Source of the DNA: an uncultured Thermoguttaceae bacterium
Lineage (GTDB): Bacteria; Planctomycetota; Planctomycetia; Pirellulales; Thermoguttaceae
Assembly: GCA_938084835.1 (NCBI GenBank)
Contig: CALKER010000015.1
Span: forward strand, 47,328-111,327
Length of the DNA stretch: 64,000 nucleotides
Reading direction: 5' to 3'
Translations under genes and position numbers: made by a program
Notes under the pieces: generated by a model
Told to the model about the DNA's origin: nothing
The model's database searches: none
What the model saw: only the letters and a program-made list of their open reading frames with translations
Shown: piece by piece, positions 1 through 9,293 of the stretch
Layout of the letters: each line of letters starts with the position of its first letter
How positions within the stretch are numbered: position 1 is the stretch's first letter

Positions 1-43
1 TCTTGAGCTTGGGCGCGTGCTTGCCGAATTTGGGGGGTAGGTC

Positions 44-715
44 TTGCCGAGGCGGTTACGAGAAGAATATTTCAGCGGTGGAGAGAACGGATCTGTGCCG
101 TTTCCGGGACAGAATGGCGGCGCTAGTACTCCAGCCGGTATAGTTGAAGCCATTTTGTTTGCAGCTCGAGAACCGCTCCCTGCTCGGCGTATTGCCGAGG
201 TGGCCGGTCTGGCCGACGCCACCGAGGCACGCACCTTGATAAAGTCGTTGAACGCCCAGTACGATTACTGCGGCGCGGCCATGCGTATTTACGAAGTGGC
301 GGGCGGGTTCCAGTTGTTGACACGACCTGAGTTAGCTCCCTATATTCGCACCATGTTGGGCGAAATGGCTGAGCCGACGCCGGGCTTGTCCCCGGCCGCT
401 TTAGAGACTTTGACTATAATCGCCTATAAGCAGCCGGTAATGCGGGCTGAAATAGAAGCTATCCGCGGAGCTCACAGTGGAGAACTATTGCGGCAATTGG
501 AGGAAGAAGAGCTGATTCGCGTTGTGGGGAGGGCGGAGGAGCTGGGCCGGCCTTTTTTGTACGGTACCACTCGACGGTTTCTCGAGGTTTTCGGCCTGCG
601 AGATTTGTCCGATCTGCCGCCTTTGCCCGTGAGGCTTGAGGACGCTTCAGTTCATATGTCATCGCCGTCGCAAAGCCAGGACCAGGAAACGAATGTGCCC
701 CATCCGAACTGTTAG
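44..715 (+). CDS. scpB: Segregation and condensation protein B (ScpB)
   Basis: ScpB works with ScpA and SMC in the condensin-like complex that compacts and segregates the chromosome. The core (residues about 30-190) matches the family: IVEAILFAAREPL near the start of the first winged helix, LETLTIIAYKQPV at the start of the second, and the GRPFLYGTT motif followed by FLEVFGL. The TTG start at 44 lies just after an in-frame stop at 38-40 and behind a G-rich Shine-Dalgarno-like run, so it is the earliest possible start. The protein is of usual length (223 aa), with about 30 unconserved N-terminal residues and a disordered C-terminal tail. No scpA is visible; if it is upstream it lies outside the window. 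Confidence 0.93.
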   Translation: MPRRLREEYFSGGENGSVPFPGQNGGASTPAGIVEAILFAAREPLPARRIAEVAGLADATEARTLIKSLNAQYDYCGAAMRIYEVAGGFQLLTRPELAPYIRTMLGEMAEPTPGLSPAALETLTIIAYKQPVMRAEIEAIRGAHSGELLRQLEEEELIRVVGRAEELGRPFLYGTTRRFLEVFGLRDLSDLPPLPVRLEDASVHMSSPSQSQDQETNVPHPNC

Positions 716-886
716 TGGGTGAACCATAAAGGGGTCGTGGCGTTGACGGACCGAAGCCCAAAGGAACTAAGGGCCTTATGACCGCTGGTCCTCAGCAACG
801 AACTGTTGATTCATCAAATTTGCCAAGTGGATCCTAAAGGGTTTAGGTAGTCTCCATTAAGTTTAAAACCGGAGGGGAGTTAACCC

Positions 887-1264
887 GTGTCACACATGAA
901 CTTTAACCTTACCGTTTGCCATCCCGTGCTCGATGGTCCCATCACCCGGCAGGAATTAATGGAGTGGCTTCAAGGATGGGCCTGGTGGAAGGAACTGGAC
1001 GTTGTTGGTAAGGCAAGACGCCGTAAGGAAGAGGAAGAGGATTATCCCGACGAAGATGAGGACTGGGAGGACGAGGACGAAGATTGGGAAGAAGAGGACG
1101 ATTGGGACGATGAGGAGGAAGAAGATTGGGAAGATGAGGAAGACGAGGAAGAGGAGGACGAGGACGACTGGGAAGACGAGGACGATTGGGACGAAGAAGA
1201 AGATGACGATTGGGATGAGGATGAGGATTGGGAGGAAGACGAGGAGGAAGAAGAGGATTGGTAA
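887..1264 (+). CDS. Acidic Asp/Glu/Trp-repeat protein, unknown function
   Basis: A 125-aa protein with a short ordinary N-terminus (about 45 residues, ending in the basic patch KARRRK) followed by about 78 residues made almost only of Asp, Glu and Trp. Every Trp in the acidic part is preceded by Asp, giving nine or ten DW pairs, and the protein ends in EDW. The GTG start at 887 has a strong Shine-Dalgarno GGAGGGGAG at 871-879, which argues for real translation. On DNA this tail is a purine-only-biased strand. No function can be assigned. A chaperone-like, metal-binding or DNA-mimic role is speculation. An alternative start is the ATG at 896. Confidence 0.75.
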   Translation: MSHMNFNLTVCHPVLDGPITRQELMEWLQGWAWWKELDVVGKARRRKEEEEDYPDEDEDWEDEDEDWEEEDDWDDEEEEDWEDEEDEEEEDEDDWEDEDDWDEEEDDDWDEDEDWEEDEEEEEDW

Positions 1265-2088
1265 CCTCATCTTTCTTCCGCTTCTTTCTCTGTCTTCGTG
1301 AAATTCGGGAGTACCATCAAAAATTTCGCGGGACAGGACCCACTAATTAAGGCTCCCCAGGGCTACTAATCCCTGGAAGTACCATCGTCGGCAGTTTTAA
1401 TGTCCAGACTGGGAAAGAGAGGCGTGGACCTGCGCTTCTCCGTTAACTTCCCGGTCATTTTTGGGTGACAAGCTTGCTTTTAAGGAGCGGTGCTGCGCGT
1501 TTTGTTCGTACTATTTACTTCCCTCAAAAAACACCAGAGGATGTAAACTTAACAGTCCTCTGAACGCGGGTGGTCGGGATGGCGGAGCTTTCCACTCGAT
1601 GTCCCACCGATGTCGACCGCGGAAGTTGTCCGCACGGCTCCCGACGACCCCGCATGTCAATGATGGGGCTCCATCCCGATTTTGCGATTCTGTACCGTCT
1701 TCAACAGGCCCATAAACAAATGCTAACCCTTCGGTAAGCCGCGTATCCCGTGGCAGGGCAAGCACGCGGCGGCGGCGGAGCAAACTACGCCCTACGGCGC
1801 GGTTTCCACCATTTCTTTGTCTGAATAATCCACGGGGAAGCGCGGTTTTGGTCGGTTGTAAGGCATAACACCCAGGATTTGCCACTGGCAAAAATGCTGG
1901 ATCCCCTCTAAGGATCTCCGGTGTCCCTCCAACTCCTTGCGACGGAAGAACCCCTATCGACCTTCGGAAATTTTCTGCACAGTTTTTTCCGTGCAAACAA
2001 TCAGCGAGAGTTCGCACGACATTTGCCCGTGTCAGATCCGCATTTCCCCAACCCTTCTTACGCCGCCAGAAATTCCACAGGTAGTTTC
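1265..2088. other. Intergenic region without convincing gene
   Basis: 824 bp between the acidic-repeat gene and the 3' end of hemA. It contains a 6-bp stem CCAGGG/CCCTGG (1357-1362 with 1371-1376) that may end the upstream transcript, and the 11-mer-like sequence GAGTACCATC/GAAGTACCATC seen twice (about 1311 and 1376). A long leftward open frame here has a composition unlike the neighbouring genes and no recognisable domain, so no gene is called. Confidence 0.6.
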
Positions 2089-3360
2089 CTATTGACGAAG
2101 CTGGAAAAGTCGCGCTAATGCCTCGACAAGAGTCCACCGCCGTGGGGTGTGCCCCTCCATGCGAACCGACTCAAGAAGGGGATGAAGCAACTTGTTGATC
2201 AATCGATCGAAGGCCTTTTCCACCTCTTCGCGCGTCTTTTCATCGGTTTGAGGCAAACGGTGCAGTAATCGCGCCAATTCCTGGTCTTTAACTTGTTGCC
2301 AACCCTCCTTAAGCCCCCGAATAATCGAGCCGTACTGACGTACGAAGTGATCGTTTACCAGCCGACGAGTTTCTGCTTCGACAATCTTCCGAGCCAAGGG
2401 TAGCTGCCGGTCCCGTTCTTGGCGATTTCGCTCGCACACGTCCTTCAGATCGTCGATGGAAAAGAGATATACTCCCGGACGCTTGCCGATGACAGGATCG
2501 AAGTCCCGAGGCACGGCGAGATCAAGGATAAACAGAGGACGATCGCACCGAGCCCTTTCAACCTCACGAAATTGCTCCAGGGTAACGATCGGCTCTTCAG
2601 CTCCTGTCGTGCTTACGACCACATCAGCGTCCTTCAGGAGCTGAAGAAGTTGATCCCACCGGTAAGGTGTTCCTCCCCAACGCTCGGCAAGAAAACAAGC
2701 CCGCTCATAACTACGGTTGATAACGGCGATGCGCTGCACACCCTCATGTCGGAGATAGCGGAGAGTTTCCTCCGCCATCTCGCCTGCGCCAATAACAAGG
2801 GTGAGCTTGTCGTCGAAACGTTCAAAAATCTGATGGGCGAATTCGCTCACTGCCAAGCTGGGGATGCTTACACGCCGTTGATGAATAGCCGTTTCACTGG
2901 CCACCCGCCCTGCCGTGCGAAGTGCCGCCTGGAACACCGCGTGCGTCACTACTCCGGCTGTTCCCACTTCCACTGCCAACTGGTAGGCCTGCTTCACCTG
3001 AGCAGTAATCTGGGATTCCCCCAAAACCATACTGTCCAGGCTGCATGCTACCGAAAGGAGGTGACGCACCGCACCCTCCCCCCGCAAGTGATAACAACAA
3101 TCCCGAAGTTCCGCGAGGGTAAGTGCCTTTTGGTCAGCTATAAACTGAAGCAATTCACCTCGGCACAACAGGGGCAAACGATCACACGCCTCATAAACCT
3201 CGGTGCGATTGCAGGTTGATAAAAGAACACATTCGTGCAGCGGGTGGCGCTTCTGAAAAAGCTGCAGCGCCTGAACTACCTGCTCGCGACTGAAGGCCAG
3301 TCGCTCACGAAGCTGCAGAGGTGTTCTATGATGACTCCACCCCAAAACCTGAAAATTCAT
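2089..3360 (-). CDS. hemA: Glutamyl-tRNA reductase
   Basis: Catalyses NADPH-dependent reduction of Glu-tRNA(Glu) to glutamate-1-semialdehyde, the first step of C5-pathway tetrapyrrole synthesis. Family motifs in order: GWSHHRTPLQLRERLAF at the N-terminus, STCNRTEVY with the catalytic Cys near residue 50, LDSMVLGESQI, the Rossmann stretch VIGAGEMAEETLRYL, then VVVSTTGA and a C-terminal dimerisation helix region. Length (423 aa) is normal. It lies 465 bp downstream of a ccsA/hemX-like gene on the same strand, an arrangement common in bacteria. No clear Shine-Dalgarno precedes the ATG at 3360, but homology begins right there. Confidence 0.96.
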   Translation of the reverse strand: MNFQVLGWSHHRTPLQLRERLAFSREQVVQALQLFQKRHPLHECVLLSTCNRTEVYEACDRLPLLCRGELLQFIADQKALTLAELRDCCYHLRGEGAVRHLLSVACSLDSMVLGESQITAQVKQAYQLAVEVGTAGVVTHAVFQAALRTAGRVASETAIHQRRVSIPSLAVSEFAHQIFERFDDKLTLVIGAGEMAEETLRYLRHEGVQRIAVINRSYERACFLAERWGGTPYRWDQLLQLLKDADVVVSTTGAEEPIVTLEQFREVERARCDRPLFILDLAVPRDFDPVIGKRPGVYLFSIDDLKDVCERNRQERDRQLPLARKIVEAETRRLVNDHFVRQYGSIIRGLKEGWQQVKDQELARLLHRLPQTDEKTREEVEKAFDRLINKLLHPLLESVRMEGHTPRRWTLVEALARLFQLRQ

Positions 3361-3825
3361 CGAGCAGGTTCTCCGCTGCCGCTTAAGGAAAGCCAGCCGC
3401 CTTCATGCCTACCTCGCACGCAAACTTTTCTTTTGAAGTAACCACCATGATCCCCGCTCTGGAAAAAGCGTCCATGCCGGCAGCAGGTTTTCGGGTAGCC
3501 GGCTACAAGTTCGCCCCCTTAAATCTCTAGCGTCTGCCTCAGATCTTCAATCGGGGCAAGCACAAGCACCTTCGTGGCAAGACCGACTTTCCGACGCCTT
3601 AGTATGTCTACCGAGCACACGGAAAAATGGCCGCAACACCCCCGTTATTCCACCTACCGGCCTGAGCCGCCTACGACCCGCAGACGAACCTCGTGCTTGC
3701 GAGTCTTTTGTGAGCTCCCATAGTAGTGCCCAAAGGTACATTTACGGGGGACTGATGTTTTCGTAAACTGCCCCCGCCCACCATCCCTCCGAGCCTTTGG
3801 CGATTACGATCCAGCTTTCCCCTCG
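3361..3825. other. Spacer between hemX-like gene and hemA
   Basis: 465 bp with no ORF that looks coding. It may hold the hemA promoter on the minus strand; no specific element was recognised. Confidence 0.5.
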
Positions 3826-4839
3826 CTACTCGTAGTCGGAACCCTCCCATGACGGCGGCAAAGCCGCCGCGCGATTCATTCGGACAACCCGGAAAACATC
3901 ACAAATCGATGATGGGAACAACGACTGTTTTTCCGGCGCAATGCCACTCTCTGGTACCATCAAATACCCCGATGGATCATTCTGGACATTTGGTCTCCGA
4001 AACTGGCCGTGCCCAGTATCCCCCCGAACAAAAACCAGCAAGGCCATAGTTAAGAATAACGCGGTCATGATGGTCATAATCGCCATTTTCCGACCCTCTC
4101 GAGCCGGCCGATATATCCTCGCCATCATAACACAGCCAGAAAGCCACAGAAACATTACCAAAGTGATAATGATAAGAGGATCCCAGAGTGGCACCAACTC
4201 CCGATTTTCCCGAAGATTCCAAAGATTGAGCACAAAGCCCGAGAGGATCCCAATCGCTATAAGGAAAAGAGCGAGGGTAACAGTCCGCCCGTTTGTCTTG
4301 TGCAACCATTCCAAGCTGGGCAGCTGCCATGTTGGAGACAGCTTTTTCTCCCGCAACCGCTTCGTTTGAACAAGGTACATAACCCCTGTCGCAAATGCGA
4401 CCAATACAGCCACGGTAGCGAGCAAGAATGACAAACCGTGGACCCACGCCCAAATCCGTCCCCCTAATTCACGGGGGAACGACCGATGATCTCCAAAAAC
4501 CCAGGCGATGGTGAGAAGGCCCAACACAATCGGCAAGATAATCCATCCGAAAGAAGCCTTGGGATGATGCCAAGCAAAGTAGAGGTAAACCCCAGCCATG
4601 ACCCAGGCACTTACCAAAAACCAATCCTGGGTGCTTGAAAGGGGCAATCCCGCCGATTCCGTCGCCCGATGCAGCAAATGCACAGCATGAAAGCTTGCCC
4701 CGATCATGGCCCATCCGAAAGGAGCGATAATGGCAAAATTCTTTCGGATGGCTCCTCGCCCCACTTCGAGAAGCCAGGCCGCCACGTAGCTTATAAAAAA
4801 TCCACCGACCTCAATGGGCTGAGCCCATCCCGGAAACAC
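3826..4839 (-). CDS. CcsA/HemX-type cytochrome c assembly membrane protein
   Basis: An integral membrane protein of 337 aa with about eight hydrophobic segments, of the CcsA/HemX (cytochrome c assembly) family. CcsA proteins handle haem for cytochrome c maturation; HemX, encoded next to hemA in many bacteria, affects glutamyl-tRNA reductase levels. Visible features are a His in FHAVHLLHRA (around residue 50) and the WVHGLSFLLATVAVLVAFATGVMYLVQ segment. The Trp-rich haem-handling motif of true CcsA is not obvious, which favours a HemX-like role. The GTG start at 4839 follows AGAGGTGA at good spacing. The C-terminal 60 residues are soluble and unconserved. Confidence 0.8.
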   Translation of the reverse strand: MFPGWAQPIEVGGFFISYVAAWLLEVGRGAIRKNFAIIAPFGWAMIGASFHAVHLLHRATESAGLPLSSTQDWFLVSAWVMAGVYLYFAWHHPKASFGWIILPIVLGLLTIAWVFGDHRSFPRELGGRIWAWVHGLSFLLATVAVLVAFATGVMYLVQTKRLREKKLSPTWQLPSLEWLHKTNGRTVTLALFLIAIGILSGFVLNLWNLRENRELVPLWDPLIIITLVMFLWLSGCVMMARIYRPAREGRKMAIMTIMTALFLTMALLVFVRGDTGHGQFRRPNVQNDPSGYLMVPESGIAPEKQSLFPSSICDVFRVVRMNRAAALPPSWEGSDYE

Positions 4840-5285
4840 GGCTATTCACCTCTTTGTCGAAAATAGGGACTAATCGCTCCGTGCTACGTTAACTAATGGA
4901 ATCCACAGAATTTGAGCGACCATGGGTGGTTAGCTAAATTATCCCTGCCGCTTCCGGCGCCCACTCCCACAAGCCTGCCGGCGATACACTAAAGCTATCC
5001 CCGATAATCCAATTGTTCCAGGAACCCTTCGGTAACAGTTACGGCGGGAAAATCATCCGAGGTGACTAACCGCTAAACTCTCTCGCCCGCCTCTGCAACA
5101 ATCGCCCAAACTGGGCAGACAACAGATTCAGGTCGATAAAATCGACAAATCGAAAATTCTTCAACCTCCACTACCCAATTTGTTCACAGCATCCGGCCTA
5201 ACAGTTTATGTCCCTCCGCCAAAGAAGTAGTAATCCCAACCATCAAGGATCATCCTCCCACGTAAACCACGGCCTCCGAGCTTTC
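4840..5285. other. Intergenic region, nothing recognised
   Basis: 446 bp upstream of the hemX-like gene and downstream of the leftward cyclase-repeat gene. No ORF or structured element stands out. Confidence 0.5.
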
Positions 5286-7277
5286 TCAGAGACCACTCGT
5301 GTCGGCGGTTCCCGTGCGAGTCTTTTGTTCACCCGGCTTGCCCATTTTTTGGCCGATCTCGATAGCCTCGCTTCGATTAAGCGGCATATGACGATAGTAG
5401 ACCTCAAGCATACAAATAGCCAGCGACGTAGAAAAAATTCGTCCTCCCTGAACCCCCCAGGCGCCCACTGGAGGCCAGCTGCCGGCATTCCTCCCGGTCT
5501 TTTCCTGAAGTTCGAGCAAGATAGGCTTTAGGCGATAATTCCAGTTACGAAAGGCAGTCCCCCCAACATGATGCATCACGAGCGTTCCGTAATACCAGTA
5601 ATAGTAATTGGGATTATTGATCGCGGGACAATGTTGCGTCAACAACCACTGAACACCCGTGCGGATACGCCTATCATTGGGATTCCATCCTAGGTAAAGA
5701 CGGCATAAAAGCGCTTCCGCAGTCATGGCAGGAGAAGCTGCCGATCCGGGCATATAACCGTAAGTAGCGCCCAGATAATCAGCCTGGACCGAGTCCAAAA
5801 ATCTTTGTGCCAATTTCAGCGTGTCTTCCGGCACGTGAAGCAGATAATGAAGTCGGGCACTTTGCAAGGCCATCAGTTGCCAACCGACTATACTTGTGTC
5901 CCCCGGTTGGCCCGGGTCGTAGCGCCAGCCTCCAGCCGGGTGCTGGGCCTGCACGATGAAGTCGACGGCGCGCTGGGCTGGTCCCCGCAATTGGTCATCC
6001 CCGGTCATGGCATACGCTTCGCACAAAACGATGGCAGCCATGCCGTGGGCATACATCCGTCCACTGCCTAAACCTCGAAGATCTCCGTCGGGACCCTGAT
6101 GATAAATCAGCCAACGCAAACCCTTGTGCACAACCTCCCGGTACTCGCCTTGCTTATGGGTTTGACCTGCCCCAAGAAAAGGAAGCAATGCCAGCGCAGT
6201 GCCGGCGCTGTCCGAGAAAACACTGCCCAAGCCATCTCCAGGTCCCGAGGTGGCCCTCGGGGCCAAATGAAACTTATCTAGGCTCCAGCTGCCGTTGGCA
6301 TTTTGATGTCGGGCAAGCCAGGCAAGTCCCCGGGCCACGGCCGCTTCGGTCTCTTCGCTACCGCCACGCTGGAGTGCGAGGGCCCTCCGAAATGCAGGAT
6401 CTCTTCCGGATAACATCCCGCCGGGACGCATGGCTGGCGGAAGAACCTCGGGAACCTCTGACGCCGGACCTGTACCCTCTGGCACGGTAGCCGGCGGAGG
6501 ATCCACAGGAGGCACCGGCACATCGACAAACCCACCTAATTCTTCGAGTCCGGCAATCTCGATGGCGGCCGGATCCAGTTGGGGGGCTTCGAATACAAGA
6601 ATCGGATTCTCTTCGTAGATGAGCTCTTCCCCCGGTTGATCCTCCCAACTAATCGTGGTTGTGATCGTTATCGCGGGGCTACCCGTCCCGGGAACTGTGA
6701 GAAAACTGAAGATGATAAGGAGAATTGCGTGGATAACCCCGCTAATGACCCACGAGGGGGGATGCCATAGAGTACGCCAAGGTCGCGCGCGATACCGAAG
6801 TTTAGCCCTCGCTGCGGCGGGAATCGATGGCACCGACCCTGCTGCCTGGAAACTTCCCGGCCGGCAACCGATTTGCTCCGGGCTGACTACCGCGGCCACT
6901 TCCCCCTGTCTGTGCCGTTTCAGGACGCCCTCGGCTAGGCGAATTTGCTCCTCCGTCAGTTGCACGCTGGCGTGGCAGCGAAAGCAGTCCGCCAGGCGTA
7001 GCCAAAGCCGGACCGACATCGGCCCACCACATCCCGGACAAATGCAGGCCAAAACACCTCCTTCCAACCAGAAATCCTCTCCCACCCTTGCCGCCCCCGG
7101 AAAGAAATCCTTCGGCGGCAAAGCTGACTTGCCGCTGCCCTGACTTGTCCCTGATAAAGGTGGTAGCATCCTAACGGTTACTACCTCATTAAGGGCGTGG
7201 ACCCCTCCTTCGCTTTCGGAGGCCTCTTCGGCTAGAGCCGAGGAACTAATGCCGAACTTCCCTCTATACTCCTGCAA
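5286..7277 (-). CDS. Zinc-ribbon, TM and squalene-cyclase/prenyltransferase-repeat protein
   Basis: A 663-aa protein. N-terminal third: a four-Cys zinc ribbon (CPGCGGPM...CFRCHASV, about residues 80-105), then one transmembrane segment (SGVIHAILLIIFSFLTV, about 180-200) and a Pro-rich linker. C-terminal half: several alpha-toroid repeats of the prenyltransferase/squalene oxidase type, recognisable by GLAWLARHQNANGSWSLD, GLRWLIYHQGPDGDL, FIVQAQHPAGGWRYDPGQPGDTS and WLLTQHC. The DxDD triad of true squalene-hopene cyclases is not seen, so cyclase activity is doubtful; a membrane-anchored binding or scaffolding role is as likely. Start is uncertain: a TTG at 7277 is the longest, with an ATG at 7169 as alternative. 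Tandem repeats at 7362-7403 lie upstream and may be its operator. Confidence 0.8.
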   Translation of the reverse strand: MQEYRGKFGISSSALAEEASESEGGVHALNEVVTVRMLPPLSGTSQGSGKSALPPKDFFPGAARVGEDFWLEGGVLACICPGCGGPMSVRLWLRLADCFRCHASVQLTEEQIRLAEGVLKRHRQGEVAAVVSPEQIGCRPGSFQAAGSVPSIPAAARAKLRYRARPWRTLWHPPSWVISGVIHAILLIIFSFLTVPGTGSPAITITTTISWEDQPGEELIYEENPILVFEAPQLDPAAIEIAGLEELGGFVDVPVPPVDPPPATVPEGTGPASEVPEVLPPAMRPGGMLSGRDPAFRRALALQRGGSEETEAAVARGLAWLARHQNANGSWSLDKFHLAPRATSGPGDGLGSVFSDSAGTALALLPFLGAGQTHKQGEYREVVHKGLRWLIYHQGPDGDLRGLGSGRMYAHGMAAIVLCEAYAMTGDDQLRGPAQRAVDFIVQAQHPAGGWRYDPGQPGDTSIVGWQLMALQSARLHYLLHVPEDTLKLAQRFLDSVQADYLGATYGYMPGSAASPAMTAEALLCRLYLGWNPNDRRIRTGVQWLLTQHCPAINNPNYYYWYYGTLVMHHVGGTAFRNWNYRLKPILLELQEKTGRNAGSWPPVGAWGVQGGRIFSTSLAICMLEVYYRHMPLNRSEAIEIGQKMGKPGEQKTRTGTADTSGL

Positions 7278-7361
7278 AACCCTTGCCCGGCGATGTGGTC
7301 ACCCCCGAGTTCCACGCATTCGCAACAGAAATCCTTGGGCAGACGCAATCAATTCGCCTAT

Positions 7362-7403
7362 GAAAGATTTGCTCCTTTCACAAAGAAAGATTTGCTCCTT
7401 TCA
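7362..7403. repeat. Two identical 19-bp direct repeats, 23-bp period
   Basis: GAAAGATTTGCTCCTTTCA occurs at 7362-7380 and again at 7385-7403, separated by four bases. Each copy has GAAAG/CTTTC ends that form an inverted repeat, and a further TTTCA/TGAAA pair overlaps the second copy. The pair lies 85-126 bp upstream of the start of the leftward cyclase-repeat gene, so it may be a regulator-binding site for it (inference). Confidence 0.6.
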
Positions 7404-7780
7404 AAAAATGAAAGGTGCGGCCAGGCATTAGTACCCTGACAATTTTAGCATCGAGTGGGCTGTGGTTCTCGAAAACCGCAGCCCCCAACGGGTAGAGAAC
7501 CTTTCGCAGCTCCCTGCCAATACGAGCCTGGTGTTCCTGACGAGCTGCAATTCCCATGCCTGATTTCTACAAATTTCCCGAGTTCCCACTAAGTTGAAGG
7601 CGCGACCCACCAGCAGAGGACCCCATGATCTCCACTTCCACACATCGTATTTCTGAGCTCGCAAAGCGAAAAATGCGACCTCCTCCTTTGACACTCGTCT
7701 AAAAGCCCCTTAAGTGACTTTATGTGACTGTTTCAAACTCCCAAAAGAATGCATTAGACTTGCTTGTGGTCGTGATCACA

Positions 7781-7812
7781 AATCATTATCAATGCGAATC
7801 ATTATCAATGCG
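7781..7812. promoter_or_regulatory. Fur-box-like perfect 16-bp tandem duplication
   Basis: AATCATTATCAATGCG is repeated exactly, head to tail, at 7781-7796 and 7797-7812. The core AATCATTATC equals the right half of the classical 19-bp Fur consensus. This suggests binding by a Fur-family repressor, but the next gene (amidohydrolase) starts 428 bp away, so the target is unclear; an sRNA in the empty stretch downstream is possible. Confidence 0.5.
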
Positions 7813-8240
7813 AAACTTAGTAAATCCGAAGGGGATCAACGTGCACTAAGCGGGAAATGACCACTCTCGCCAAGCCTTGCTGGTCGCCATCGGCGGAAGG
7901 AGTGCTCCGTAGGTTTGCTTCCTGACTAAAAATCAGCCAGTTACCCCAGAAAAGCGCAGCATTGGCAATTGATCAGACAAAGCCAAAGATGGGCTTGGAA
8001 TTGTTGGGCACCCGACACGGAGGTACGTGACCTTACGGGACGGATGCCCCACCAACTGACTTCCCTAGTGTCTCAGGATCAGGCATCCGCGAACGTTTTC
8101 AGCCGGCAAGGGCGATTAAGAAAGGTATCGACGGGGACCGGCGTGGACCCAGAACTTTTGGTTGCCTTGCTTGGGTGAAAAATTTATCAGCCAGAATGAA
8201 CGATATATCGGCGGTCAAAACGAGAAGGAGATGCGCTTTC

Positions 8241-9293
8241 ATGGGACACAAGCGCCGCACATTCCTGCAAGTGTTGTTTTCTGCGTGGTTACGGGCCGCA
8301 TTGGGGGCCAACGTCGCGCTCTTTAATCAAAGGAGAACGGGAGTCGCCCAGGATCAAACGATCCCTTCATCGCGCGATACAACGGCCTTAACTATTCCCA
8401 TTATTGACACGCATCAGCATCTTTGGGACCTCTCGCGTTTACGTTTGCCTTGGCTAGCCGGAGCCCCGAAACTTAGCCGCTCCTTTCTATTGGCAGAATA
8501 TTTGGAGGCAGTAGCCGGCTTGCCGTTAGAAAAAGCCGTGTACATGGAGGTTGCCGTCGAGGAGTCCCAACTGCGAGAAGAGGCGGAGCTTGTGATCGAG
8601 CTCTGCGCCGCCAAAACTGGTCCCACGGTGGCAGCGGTGATTGGCGGTCGCCCTGCATCACCCGATTTTGAGCGGTACATCCGTACCCTGGCAAAATCAC
8701 CCTACATCAAGGGTGTGCGCCACATACTACCTGGCGATCAACCAGACCTTTGGGATAAAGCGGAATTTATCCGGGGCATTCAGACCCTCGGCGAGCTGGG
8801 CCTGTGTTTCGACTTATGCCTCCCTCCTACCCGGCTTGATTTGGCCGAGCGACTGGTAAGCCGCTGCCCAAATACAAAATTCGTGCTCGACCACTGCGGC
8901 AATGCCGATCCTGTAGCCTTTATGAGCCCGAGTCGCATGCGACAAGCGAAGATCGATCGCGCGCCCCAACATTCTCCGGCAGAATGGCGAGAGGCACTCG
9001 AGCGGCTTGGCCGACACCCCCATGTGGTTTGTAAGATCTCCGGTATCATTGCTCGAGCACCCGCGGAGAGGTGGGTGCCACAGGACTTGGCACCAGTCGT
9101 ACACATTTGTATCGACGTTTTTGGAGAAGACCGGGTAATGTTCGGGAGCGATTGGCCCGTTTGCCTCCTCACGGCCACCCTGCGGCAATGGGTTGAAGCC
9201 CTGCACCAGGTCGTGGCCGATTGCTCCCCCGAGCTAAAACGAAAACTCTTCCACGACAACGCGATGCAGTTCTATGGCCTGACAGATACTTGA
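8241..9293 (+). CDS. Tat-exported amidohydrolase family 2 (metal-dependent lactonase-like) protein
   Basis: A 350-aa metal-dependent hydrolase of the amidohydrolase-2 family, similar in layout to L-fuconolactonase and 2-pyrone-4,6-dicarboxylate lactonase. Motifs: IIDTHQHLWD (metal-binding His pair), YIKGVRHIL, FVLDHCGNAD, VVCKISG and the terminal MFGSDWPV with the catalytic Asp. The chosen ATG (8241) has AGAAGGAG at 8223-8230, and the product starts MGHKRRTFLQ, a twin-arginine signal followed by a hydrophobic stretch, so it is probably exported. Substrate unknown; sugar lactone hydrolysis is an inference. Its last 22 bp overlap the end of the convergent kinase gene. Confidence 0.88.
   Translation: MGHKRRTFLQVLFSAWLRAALGANVALFNQRRTGVAQDQTIPSSRDTTALTIPIIDTHQHLWDLSRLRLPWLAGAPKLSRSFLLAEYLEAVAGLPLEKAVYMEVAVEESQLREEAELVIELCAAKTGPTVAAVIGGRPASPDFERYIRTLAKSPYIKGVRHILPGDQPDLWDKAEFIRGIQTLGELGLCFDLCLPPTRLDLAERLVSRCPNTKFVLDHCGNADPVAFMSPSRMRQAKIDRAPQHSPAEWREALERLGRHPHVVCKISGIIARAPAERWVPQDLAPVVHICIDVFGEDRVMFGSDWPVCLLTATLRQWVEALHQVVADCSPELKRKLFHDNAMQFYGLTDT

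Larger units (their letters stand above)
7278..8240. other. Divergent intergenic region with two repeat arrays
   Basis: 963 bp between the divergent cyclase-repeat and amidohydrolase genes. It holds the 19-bp direct repeats at 7362 and the Fur-like duplication at 7781. No ORF in it looks coding. Confidence 0.6.

Noticed and set aside
956..1270. Leftward open frame opposite the acidic-repeat gene (Ile/Leu/Phe/Val repeats)
   Set aside because: It is the complement of a GAN/GGN-type purine repeat; hydrophobicity is an artefact of the opposite strand.
1511..2137. Leftward 208-codon open frame next to hemA
   Set aside because: Overlaps the hemA end, has an Arg/Gly/Pro-rich composition with no domain, and no Shine-Dalgarno; most likely a chance frame in GC-rich DNA.
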